DNA of 12,930 nucleotides from JANXQE01 sp035651635 (lineage in GTDB: Bacteria; Verrucomicrobiota; Verrucomicrobiia; Limisphaerales; UBA8199): NCBI GenBank assembly GCA_035651635.1, contig DASRFK010000268.1:1-12930 (forward strand), read 5' to 3'. Under the pieces are notes generated by a model that was not told the origin of the DNA, did no database searches, and was given only the letters and a program-made list of their open reading frames with translations. The position numbers and the translations under genes were made by a program. Positions 7,304-12,930 of this stretch are shown piece after piece (within the stretch, counting starts at the first letter, position 1; every line of letters begins with the position of its first letter).

Positions 7304-10300
7304 CTATTGTGCCGGGGGCCGAAGCACACAACGAAACCCGATATTGGGCGAACCATCGGAAATTGAACTGGCGAGGTTCTGGGTCTCGACGAACAAATCG
7401 GCGGGCACTTGCTTGGGTCTGCGCTGAACAAATGAGCCGCCAATGATCACCGGTTCTTTGCGAAGGCCAATCGCCCACTCAGCCACGTTCCCATAAAGAT
7501 CGTACAATCCGGCTTTGTTGGCCGATTTGCGCGAAGCATCAATGTCCTTTGGTTCGGTCAGACGGGAATCGAACACCGCTTCAACCAATTGACCGGGATC
7601 ACTCTCGGAAAAGCGGCTCCATTCTGACTGGGTAGGCAAACCGTAGGTCCACCCCTCGAGATGAGACTTCTTTGGCGCGCCGGAGCCGGCGTCCATTTGC
7701 GAGAGTTTTTGACAAAACGCCTCGGCATCAGCCCACTTGACGTTAACAATAGGCTGGCGCGGTTTGCCTTCCAATCCATGGCCCATGACCTGCTGGAATT
7801 GGTCCTGGGTGATCTCGAATTTGCAGACGTATAATGGGTCTTTGACCCGGACCAGCACCATCCCGATGGCATTGGTATAATCGCGTTTGACCTCGAACGT
7901 GCTGTGGAAAGAGTGGACGGCAAATTTCACCACGTTGGTGCCCACTCGGTTGGTTTGATCTTCATAAATAACCTGATAGTCCGATGGGCCGGGCCGCACG
8001 AACAAGTTAGTCGGGGTGTAGCCCAGCAGCTTGCCGGATTGAAAGATGCCGGCCCCCGCGTCCGGAGGAGTCGTCTCGAACGAAACGACACCATAGGCAA
8101 ATTTGAACTGCTTCTCGTTGGCGGCTCCTTTGCGGACGACCAATGACTCGGTAACCGGCTCCAGCCAGGGAAATAGCGGATGGCTGGCGGTGAGCAAATT
8201 GGTGCCCCAGGGCAATTGGAACGCAGCGCCGACTCTGGCCAACGCCGCGGCTCCCAGATAAAACTGCGCCCCCGGCGGATCGCTGGTGAGCGTCACGCTG
8301 ACCGGTTCGGGCATCAGCCTAACGCTCACCGGCCGATTGAACTCTCGGCTTTGGACGGTGACGTTAGTGGTGACGGGTAAATAATCCTGGGCCGCCAACC
8401 CGTAGCTGACATTGACGCCAGGTTTTTGAATCAAAGTGGCCGGGGTAAACCCGACCGCCCGACCGTCGACGGTAATGGCAGCGCCAGGGGGATCGCTGGT
8501 GAGACTAACACTGCCGTAGTCAAAAACAAACGGGTATGGTTTCACCTGGCGCTTTGCCACCGTCAAACTTGCACTGACATCGGCCAAACCTTCCAACCGG
8601 GCTGTGAAACGGTAAGAGCCGGGAGGCAAATTCACCGGTATCGTTTGACCGCTTTTGGTCCGGCCCCACTCCTTGCCCTGCCCGTCCACGATCAAAGCGC
8701 CCGGGGGATCTGAGCTGAACTGAAAGAGCCCATTATCAGAAACCAGGGTCTGTCGAATGGTTTGTTTTGATTTATCGGTTACGCGCACGGTCAGATTGGT
8801 GGACTCGAAACCGGCCAACTCGAAACGAAGAGCGGTATCACCGGCAGGGCGGCGCACGTTATCCAACGGGGTGGTGCCCAGATTATTGGTGCCGGCCCAG
8901 ACGGTGGCGCCCAGCGGATCGGTTCGGATCTCTAAAACCCCGAATTCGAAATTGAGATTGGTAGTGCTCTGCTTGCCGCTTTTAACTTCCACCGCGAACT
9001 GCTTCTCCGGCCAATCTCGGTACACCGCGCGAAGCACGTAAGTGCCCTGGGCGAGCTGAACGTGGTCGGGAGTGCCAGAAATCAGCAGTTCATTTTTCGA
9101 ATACACCTTGGCGCCGCTCGGAACGCTGTCCACTTCCAGAATGCCCGAATCCTTCGAGAGCGGGAGAGTTTCATTGAAGATCAGGCGCTGGCCGGCTGTC
9201 ACAGTGCCGTTGAGAGTTTTTGGAGCATGATCCGTCAGCGCCAACTGGTACTTCACTTCCGTGCCGGCGGGCACAACCGGAATCTCCACAGGGGTTTTGC
9301 CCACCGTCACGCCATCGGCGGTGATGGTCGCGCCCGGAGGATCGCTCTTGATGACGACCACGCCATAGGGAAATTGGAAATGGAGGCGGCTGGAGCCGCC
9401 GGCGCTTACGACCAGGTTGGTAGATTGGGCGGTCAAACGCAGGCCGGCATGCTGCGCCTCGATCAGGTAATCGCCCTTCTTTAGTTTAAGCTTAATGGGC
9501 GTGACGGAGGACACGGGCTGTTTATTGAGCAGGATGGTCGCCCCCGGAGGATCACTGGTGACCGAGAGTTGCAAGGGCCGCGGCCGCAGCAGGAAGGCCG
9601 CCAGGGCAACCAGCACCACCAGTCCGGCCGCGGCTCCAATGAGCATCTTTGGCGGAAGACTGCGTTTCGGCTCCAAGGCGTCCAACTCGGCGATCAGCCT
9701 TTCGAGCGTGATTTGCTCGAGGGAGAGGTTCGGGTCCAGCAGACGGTTGCAAAGCGACAGCCATGTTTCCGCACGGTTGCCGAACAGGCGCGTCCATTGC
9801 GGCGATGAGAGAATTGGCAAAATCAGGAAATCCTCTTCCTTGCCAATCGCGCGCTGCTGGACCAACTGAAGGAGAATCCGGCCGATGCTGCGCAAATCGC
9901 TGAGCTCGAAATTGACGGCCTCTTCCTCGCCACCGGGAAGCGGATCGCAAATCACGATCTCAGCTTCGGTCAGTTTTTCACTGCGGCTGATCTGGACGTT
10001 CGATGGGAGGATATCGCCGTGGGAACGGCCGCAGGTGTTTTTGAGATCCAGCGCGCCTTGAGCAATCGAGCGCAGCAGGTGCTGCAGCGCTTCGCGAGTG
10101 AGGGCAACCTTGCCTTGAATGATCTTGTTGACCGAGCGCGGGTAAAAGCGCGTCACGTACCAGACGCCGCGGTCGTCTTGTCCCTTTTCCAAGACAGGCG
10201 CGACGCAGCGCGAGTTGGCGGCGGCTCTGGCCTGAAGTTCGATGCACTGGACTCGGGAATCCTCGATATCGACCAGGAGCGGGGCCAGGTCGGCGGCGGC

Positions 10301-10447
10301 ATCGAGATCAAAACCGGCCCGCTGGATGGAGAAAACCTTTAGCGCGTACTGAGATGTGGCATCGCCGTCTTTTTTCGCGCTGAAAACCGTGTAAATGGGA
10401 TCGGAGTAGACCTCCCGCTCGGTTTCAAAAGAGCCGAAAGTGGCCAT
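7304..10447 (-). CDS. Pseudokinase-like / transmembrane / eight-PEGA-repeat / FGE-sulfatase-domain fusion protein
   Basis: The 1,047-residue protein has four parts. Residues 10 to about 255 resemble a serine/threonine kinase: YALK (34-37, the ATP-lysine position), HGDILPSN (143-150, in place of HRDLKPxN) and CDPL (167-170, where DFG is expected). No clear Gly-rich loop or APE motif is visible, so activity is doubtful. Residues 268-287 form one membrane helix. Residues 292-856 are eight PEGA repeats with a period of about 71 residues, most carrying DPPGA. Residues 857-1047 match the FGE-sulfatase/SUMF1 fold: FEITQDQF (877-884), GLPTQSEW (936-943), LYDLYGNVAEW (981-991), GGSF (1003-1006) and IGFR (1036-1039). 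The active-site cysteine pair of true formylglycine-generating enzymes is not seen after GGSF, so this domain probably binds rather than oxidises. The topology suggests a cytoplasmic kinase-like head and a long extracytoplasmic arm. The ATG at 10447 has no strong ribosome site. Confidence 0.92.
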   Translation of the reverse strand: MATFGSFETEREVYSDPIYTVFSAKKDGDATSQYALKVFSIQRAGFDLDAAADLAPLLVDIEDSRVQCIELQARAAANSRCVAPVLEKGQDDRGVWYVTRFYPRSVNKIIQGKVALTREALQHLLRSIAQGALDLKNTCGRSHGDILPSNVQISRSEKLTEAEIVICDPLPGGEEEAVNFELSDLRSIGRILLQLVQQRAIGKEEDFLILPILSSPQWTRLFGNRAETWLSLCNRLLDPNLSLEQITLERLIAELDALEPKRSLPPKMLIGAAAGLVVLVALAAFLLRPRPLQLSVTSDPPGATILLNKQPVSSVTPIKLKLKKGDYLIEAQHAGLRLTAQSTNLVVSAGGSSRLHFQFPYGVVVIKSDPPGATITADGVTVGKTPVEIPVVPAGTEVKYQLALTDHAPKTLNGTVTAGQRLIFNETLPLSKDSGILEVDSVPSGAKVYSKNELLISGTPDHVQLAQGTYVLRAVYRDWPEKQFAVEVKSGKQSTTNLNFEFGVLEIRTDPLGATVWAGTNNLGTTPLDNVRRPAGDTALRFELAGFESTNLTVRVTDKSKQTIRQTLVSDNGLFQFSSDPPGALIVDGQGKEWGRTKSGQTIPVNLPPGSYRFTARLEGLADVSASLTVAKRQVKPYPFVFDYGSVSLTSDPPGAAITVDGRAVGFTPATLIQKPGVNVSYGLAAQDYLPVTTNVTVQSREFNRPVSVRLMPEPVSVTLTSDPPGAQFYLGAAALARVGAAFQLPWGTNLLTASHPLFPWLEPVTESLVVRKGAANEKQFKFAYGVVSFETTPPDAGAGIFQSGKLLGYTPTNLFVRPGPSDYQVIYEDQTNRVGTNVVKFAVHSFHSTFEVKRDYTNAIGMVLVRVKDPLYVCKFEITQDQFQQVMGHGLEGKPRQPIVNVKWADAEAFCQKLSQMDAGSGAPKKSHLEGWTYGLPTQSEWSRFSESDPGQLVEAVFDSRLTEPKDIDASRKSANKAGLYDLYGNVAEWAIGLRKEPVIIGGSFVQRRPKQVPADLFVETQNLASSISDGSPNIGFRCVLRPPAQ
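7880..9574 (-). repeat. Eight tandem PEGA domain repeats within the pseudokinase fusion
   Basis: The repeat signatures are at residues 298 (SDPPGA), 368 (SDPPGA), 440 (DSVPSGA), 509 (TDPLGA), 579 (SDPPGA), 651 (SDPPGA), 722 (SDPPGA) and about 793 (TPPDAGA), a steady 70-72-residue period. Each unit has the PEGA pattern: a beta strand, DPPGA, a second strand ending in a short turn, TP, then a Pro/Gly turn before the last strands. Repeats 3 and 8 are the most diverged. PEGA domains are extracytoplasmic and often carry surface or cell-wall-associated arms. Confidence 0.88.
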
Positions 10448-10562
10448 CAGAAGACACGCAATAGCTCACCAGCCCGGTCTCTCATCCCCTGCCCCGCAAC
10501 CGGCCATTCGCCAACACTCAGCCCTGGTGCGGAGCGAGTGACCACACCGGCCGATGCGAACT
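10448..10562. other. Intergenic gap between the lipoprotein gene and the PEGA gene
   Basis: The gap is 115 bp. I see no convincing promoter, hairpin terminator or Shine-Dalgarno sequence on the minus strand. Read-through transcription from the lipoprotein gene is therefore plausible but not demonstrated. Confidence 0.4.
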
Positions 10563-11105
10563 TCATTTTGTTGGGCGCATGGGTGTGAGCACCACCATGC
10601 CGCTGCGTTGCACCAATATTTTGAGAACTTTCGTGTTGGACTGCCAAGTGCATTCATCCAGGGGAATGATCAAACGCCGGGCGTCCTGGCTGCCGGGACG
10701 CGATGCTTGAGCGCCAGGCAAGTCAGCCAGAACCACCAAATGAGTAACGCCGGTCGCCTTCCATTTGTCCCACTGTGGATTAGTTACCGCCAGGGCATTG
10801 GTCAAGGTTTGCCCGGAAACGAAATTAAGCACGACCTTGTCGGCATCGCGCCGCATCGGATCGCCTTCCTTCCAGTACTTGCTCATGTCGTAGCCTTCCC
10901 AACGCGGCAAGGTGGAAGGGTTGGCGCCGACCAGATCGACCAGAACCGAGCCGGTCTTGAGGGACTCGTCGAGCGCCACGTCGACATTGTATCGGCCAAT
11001 CGGCCCCGGTTTTCCCGGCTTGCAACTGCTGCAGCCGGTCCAACCCACCGCCACCAGCAGGAGCAATCCCACCCCGACCCAAGGTCTCATCGAGCGCTTG
11101 TTCAT
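10563..11105 (-). CDS. Putative secreted lipoprotein of unknown function, 180 residues
   Basis: I do not recognise the family. The N-terminus MNKRSMRPW is followed by a hydrophobic core (residues 10-20) and the sequence GWTGCSSC, so Cys25 is a likely lipidation site. The lipobox is imperfect because tryptophan occupies position -3. The mature part is predicted to be mostly beta strands and has memorable conserved-looking pieces: VDLVGANPS (56-64), YWKEGDPMRRDADKVVLNF, PQWDKWKATGVTHLVVLADLPG and RRLIIPLDECTW. Small all-beta outer-membrane lipoproteins such as TssJ of type VI secretion are comparable in size, but I see no sequence match to them and no other type VI gene here. A GGA at -7 to -9 before the ATG may serve as ribosome site. 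The gene points the same way as the PEGA gene 115 bp downstream, so co-function in the envelope is likely. Confidence 0.8.
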   Translation of the reverse strand: MNKRSMRPWVGVGLLLLVAVGWTGCSSCKPGKPGPIGRYNVDVALDESLKTGSVLVDLVGANPSTLPRWEGYDMSKYWKEGDPMRRDADKVVLNFVSGQTLTNALAVTNPQWDKWKATGVTHLVVLADLPGAQASRPGSQDARRLIIPLDECTWQSNTKVLKILVQRSGMVVLTPMRPTK

Positions 11106-11144
11106 AACAGGTTCCGAAAGAAAAAGGTTTGCGTTGATGGTCCG

Positions 11145-11172
11145 AGCCTACCCGAGGCCCGGCCAACGTCAA
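11145..11172 (-). promoter_or_regulatory. Candidate sigma-70-type promoter upstream of the lipoprotein gene
   Basis: On the minus strand TTGACG (11172-11167) is followed after 16 bp by TAGGCT (11150-11145), which keeps the key T, A and final T of the -10 box. The predicted start of transcription would lie about 33 nt before the ATG at 11105. This would make the lipoprotein gene the first gene of a unit that may continue into the PEGA gene. Confidence 0.42.
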
Positions 11173-11245
11173 TCCTGAATGTTACGGAGGATTCGCCCGC
11201 GCGCTACGGAGCACGGTGTTTTGACCGGACCGATCGAGGCCGATA

Positions 11246-12004
11246 TTACTCTTTCTGCTCCGGCCGATTGTCGGCGGCCTGCGTCAGGGTCATCTGCGCC
11301 TGGCGCGCGCCACGGATTTTTCCATCGGGATCGAATTGTTCGATGGTCTTTTCGTCCTCATTGGCGCCGACGTGGGTTTTGCGCAAAGCAGCGTAAGCCT
11401 GACCGGCATGGCCGATTTTCTCACCGGCTTCCATGACTTCGTGGCGGGTGGGAAAATAAGTGCGCCCAACCTGCAGCACGCAAATTGCCGACAGCACCAA
11501 CGATATAAGCCAGGCGGTGCGACTGGCCAGCAAGACTCCCAGGGAAGCCAGCACAATGGCGATCTCGGCCAGCAGTTGGGCGTGCTCGTATCCTTCGGCG
11601 GCATCAAAGTGCGCCTCCACCAATGGTTCATAACTATCGGCCCAGTTCTTAGATAATCCACGCTCGTCCCCATAATCGGCGGCGAGCTCGACAAACCGTT
11701 TAACGGGAGACCAACCCCCGGCCTGGTCGCGGGCGCTCGCGACTCGAGCGTGCTGCTTTTCCAGTTCGATCAGGACCAGCCGGTACTTGGTACTGGCGGC
11801 GGTGAAGTCGGAATGAGCCTGAGTCTGTTTGATCATGGCGCGGGTCAGTTCGTTGCGTTCCGAACCCACCATGGCCGCGCAAAAGGCAATCAGCACCCCA
11901 ATCAACGCCATGGTCACCCCGAACAATCGATTGTTGGAGGTATGATGGCCTCCGGCATGCGAGGCGTGTTCGGCATGTTCCAAGGTTTCATGTGCTCCCG
12001 ACAT
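11246..12004 (-). CDS. DUF4337-like integral membrane protein, 252 residues
   Basis: The N-terminus is rich in histidine (six His in residues 5-21). One membrane helix spans about 29-47. A long, charged, probably helical extracytoplasmic or cytoplasmic segment (48-140) follows, including SERNELTRAMIKQTQA and a Leu/Glu-rich stretch near 75-90. Two closely spaced membrane helices lie at about 146-160 and 164-180, and a hydrophilic C-tail ends the protein. This arrangement, with an asparagine/threonine-rich segment directly after the first helix, resembles the DUF4337 family, whose function is unknown. A good ribosome site (AAAGGAA, 6-7 nt before the ATG) supports the start at 12004. The gene is transcribed away from the CsgG-family gene and towards the lipoprotein gene, from which it is separated by 140 bp. 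The family call is from pattern memory and is less certain than the three-helix layout. Confidence 0.8.
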   Translation of the reverse strand: MSGAHETLEHAEHASHAGGHHTSNNRLFGVTMALIGVLIAFCAAMVGSERNELTRAMIKQTQAHSDFTAASTKYRLVLIELEKQHARVASARDQAGGWSPVKRFVELAADYGDERGLSKNWADSYEPLVEAHFDAAEGYEHAQLLAEIAIVLASLGVLLASRTAWLISLVLSAICVLQVGRTYFPTRHEVMEAGEKIGHAGQAYAALRKTHVGANEDEKTIEQFDPDGKIRGARQAQMTLTQAADNRPEQKE

Positions 12005-12010
12005 AAGTTT

Positions 12011-12017
12011 TTCCTTT
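12011..12017 (-). promoter_or_regulatory. Ribosome binding site of the DUF4337-like gene
   Basis: AAAGGAA on the minus strand lies 6 nt before the ATG at 12004. It is the clearest Shine-Dalgarno sequence in the window and fixes this start. Confidence 0.6.
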
Positions 12018-12166
12018 CAATTTGCTGATCGCAAGATTTGTGTGGCGGCCGCCGTCCGAAAAGGCGCGCAGTCCAAACGCATATTAACTGCAATAACAAT
12101 CCGGAGAAGCAATGGTATAGTCGGCTGTTTTCGTTCCTTGGTCAAGTCTGCGCCGCTCCAAAAACA

Positions 12167-12193
12167 TTGACAATAATTTGCGAATGTTTTAAT
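12167..12193 (+). promoter_or_regulatory. Candidate promoter for the CsgG-family gene
   Basis: A perfect -35 box TTGACA (12167-12172) is followed after 15 bp by TTTAAT (12188-12193), five of six matches to the -10 consensus. The spacing is two bases short of optimal. The alternative -10 at 17 bp (TAATCA) is a weaker match. The leader to the chosen start at 12283 would be about 80 nt. Confidence 0.42.
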
Positions 12194-12282
12194 CACTAAC
12201 CTGACATTTCCCGGTGCACGCGCACAACTCTGGGGTTGGCGCGCCCGGGCGAAAGTTTTTGCTCAATATGATTGCCGAGACT

Positions 12283-12930
12283 ATGAAAAGGAACCTGCTT
12301 CACCTGGCCTGTGGTCTGATCCTGGCGGCGGCCGCACCGGCGTCGCTTCTAGCTGATGATGAAGGATTACCCACCTTGATCGTGCCTGCGTTCACCGGAG
12401 ACTCGACGGCGCTCGCTTATTGGCAGCCCGCCATGGGCGCCGGTCTGTCGGAAATGCTGATCACCGAAGTGGGCAAGCTCAACAAGTTCCAGGTCCTGGA
12501 GACGACGCAACTGGATGCGCTCAAAGACGAGATTAAGATGGGCGACGATGGCTGGGTCGAACCTTCCGAGAAGGTGGAAAAGGGCGGATTTGCCGGGGCG
12601 GACTTCATGTTTAACGCCAAAGTCACCCGGTTTGGGAACAAAGACACTCAGGTTGGTTTGGGCGGGTTCGCTTCCGGGGCGCTCGGCGGTTTAGGCGTAC
12701 ATCAGACCACGGCGGATATTCGACTGGACTGGCGCCTGGTGGATGTCGCCACGCGCAAGATCATCAAGACCGGTTCAGCGACCGCGTCGCAAAAGGGCGG
12801 CGGCTTTAGTCTGGGCGGCGCCGGCACCGGGGGCGGCGGCGGCATCGGGTTCGATAACCAGGAATTCGTTGACAGCGCCCTGGGCAAGGCCACCGTGAAG
12901 GCCCTGGCAATCATTACGGCGGACCTCGCT
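12283..12930 (+). CDS. CsgG-family outer-membrane secretion/assembly protein, 3' end beyond the window
   Basis: The visible part is 216 residues. I chose the ATG at 12283 because it gives a textbook signal peptide (MKRN, hydrophobic residues 5-20, cleavage after SLLA at 24); the in-frame ATG at 12268 would add five residues (MIAET) before it. Family features follow in order: LIVPAFTG (32-39), an amphipathic helix with MGAGLSEMLITEV (51-63), FQVLETTQLDAL (69-80), GADFMFNAKVTRF (105-117), a Gly-rich loop (125-138), TADIRLDWRLVDVATRKII (143-161) and a second Gly-rich loop (171-189). In E. coli, CsgG forms a nine-fold outer-membrane pore for curli subunits and is a lipoprotein. Here there is no usable lipobox (the only early Cys, residue 10, is inside the hydrophobic core), so this member is probably not lipidated. 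No curli subunit genes are adjacent, so its cargo is unknown. It may serve the neighbouring envelope genes. Confidence 0.87.
   Translation, partial: MKRNLLHLACGLILAAAAPASLLADDEGLPTLIVPAFTGDSTALAYWQPAMGAGLSEMLITEVGKLNKFQVLETTQLDALKDEIKMGDDGWVEPSEKVEKGGFAGADFMFNAKVTRFGNKDTQVGLGGFASGALGGLGVHQTTADIRLDWRLVDVATRKIIKTGSATASQKGGGFSLGGAGTGGGGGIGFDNQEFVDSALGKATVKALAIITADLA

Larger units (their letters stand above)
12005..12282. other. Divergent control region between the DUF4337-like gene and the CsgG-family gene
   Basis: This 278-bp region separates two divergently transcribed genes and is locally A/T-rich around 12080-12200, unlike the coding DNA on either side. It holds the ribosome site of the left gene and a candidate promoter for the right gene. 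I found no convincing promoter for the leftward gene: the best pair (TTGACC near 12140 with GACTAT) is poor. No RNA gene or operator palindrome is evident. Confidence 0.55.

Noticed and set aside
6643..7446. A 267-codon plus-strand open frame across the exoprotein start and the intergenic region
   Set aside because: It overlaps the well-supported secretion domain on the other strand and the end of the PEGA gene. Its translation is rich in Arg and Gly without motifs and changes character along its length.
10447..10653. A 68-codon minus-strand frame ending at the start of the PEGA gene
   Set aside because: It overlaps the end of the lipoprotein gene in another frame, has no ribosome site, and its product shows no recognisable pattern.
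10825..11172. A minus-strand frame overlapping the lipoprotein gene start
   Set aside because: It is out of frame with the lipoprotein, lacks a signal sequence, and reads as Gly/Arg-rich shadow sequence.
10554..11396. A 280-codon plus-strand open frame opposite the lipoprotein and DUF4337-like genes
   Set aside because: The minus-strand genes have signal sequences, membrane helices and ribosome sites, while this frame has none and crosses two genes and a gap.
12268..12282. The earlier in-frame ATG of the CsgG-family gene
   Set aside because: It would place acidic residues (MIAET) ahead of a signal peptide that begins perfectly at the ATG at 12283, and it has no better ribosome site. It remains possible.
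1..12930. tRNA, rRNA, insertion sequences, integrases or attachment sites
   Set aside because: I looked for cloverleaf-like T-arm motifs, transposase-type proteins and flanking terminal repeats and saw none.

Overview
The window looks like the chromosome of a Gram-negative (diderm) bacterium, most plausibly from the PVC group (Verrucomicrobiota or a relative). I base this on the mix of families: a pseudokinase/PEGA/sulfatase-modifying-factor fusion, a DUF4337-type membrane protein, a very large filamentous-haemagglutinin-like exoprotein and a CsgG-family protein, in moderately high-GC DNA. The lineage is an inference from gene content. No marker gene, rRNA or tRNA is present.

Layout. Positions 1-7005 are one open frame on the minus strand that runs off the left edge. 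It encodes at least 2,335 residues of an exported protein with a signal peptide, a two-partner-secretion (haemagglutination activity) domain and a long beta-rich shaft. The shaft is built from 87-residue repeats, a shorter 67-72-residue form of the same unit, and a second inserted module seen three times. A 298-bp gap with several small inverted repeats (7006-7303) separates it from a 1,047-residue minus-strand gene (7304-10447). That protein has a degenerate serine/threonine kinase domain, one membrane segment, eight PEGA repeats and a C-terminal FGE/SUMF1-like domain. Upstream on the same strand lie a 180-residue putative lipoprotein of unknown function (10563-11105) and a 252-residue DUF4337-like membrane protein (11246-12004). 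A divergent control region (12005-12282) leads to a plus-strand CsgG-family gene that runs off the right edge.

How the genes may work together. Every product is predicted to act in or beyond the envelope: an outer-membrane channel-family protein (CsgG), a lipoprotein, two inner-membrane proteins (one carrying a large extracytoplasmic PEGA/FGE region) and a giant secreted or surface-displayed adhesin-like fibre. The four minus-strand genes are in the same direction but separated by 115-298 bp, so one transcript is possible but not shown. A candidate promoter lies in front of the lipoprotein gene. A working hypothesis is a surface-fibre locus whose export or anchoring is sensed or organised by the PEGA pseudokinase. 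No TpsB/FhaC transporter and no curli subunit (CsgA/B/E/F) is visible in the window. The C-terminus of the fibre protein and any transporter would lie to the left of position 1.
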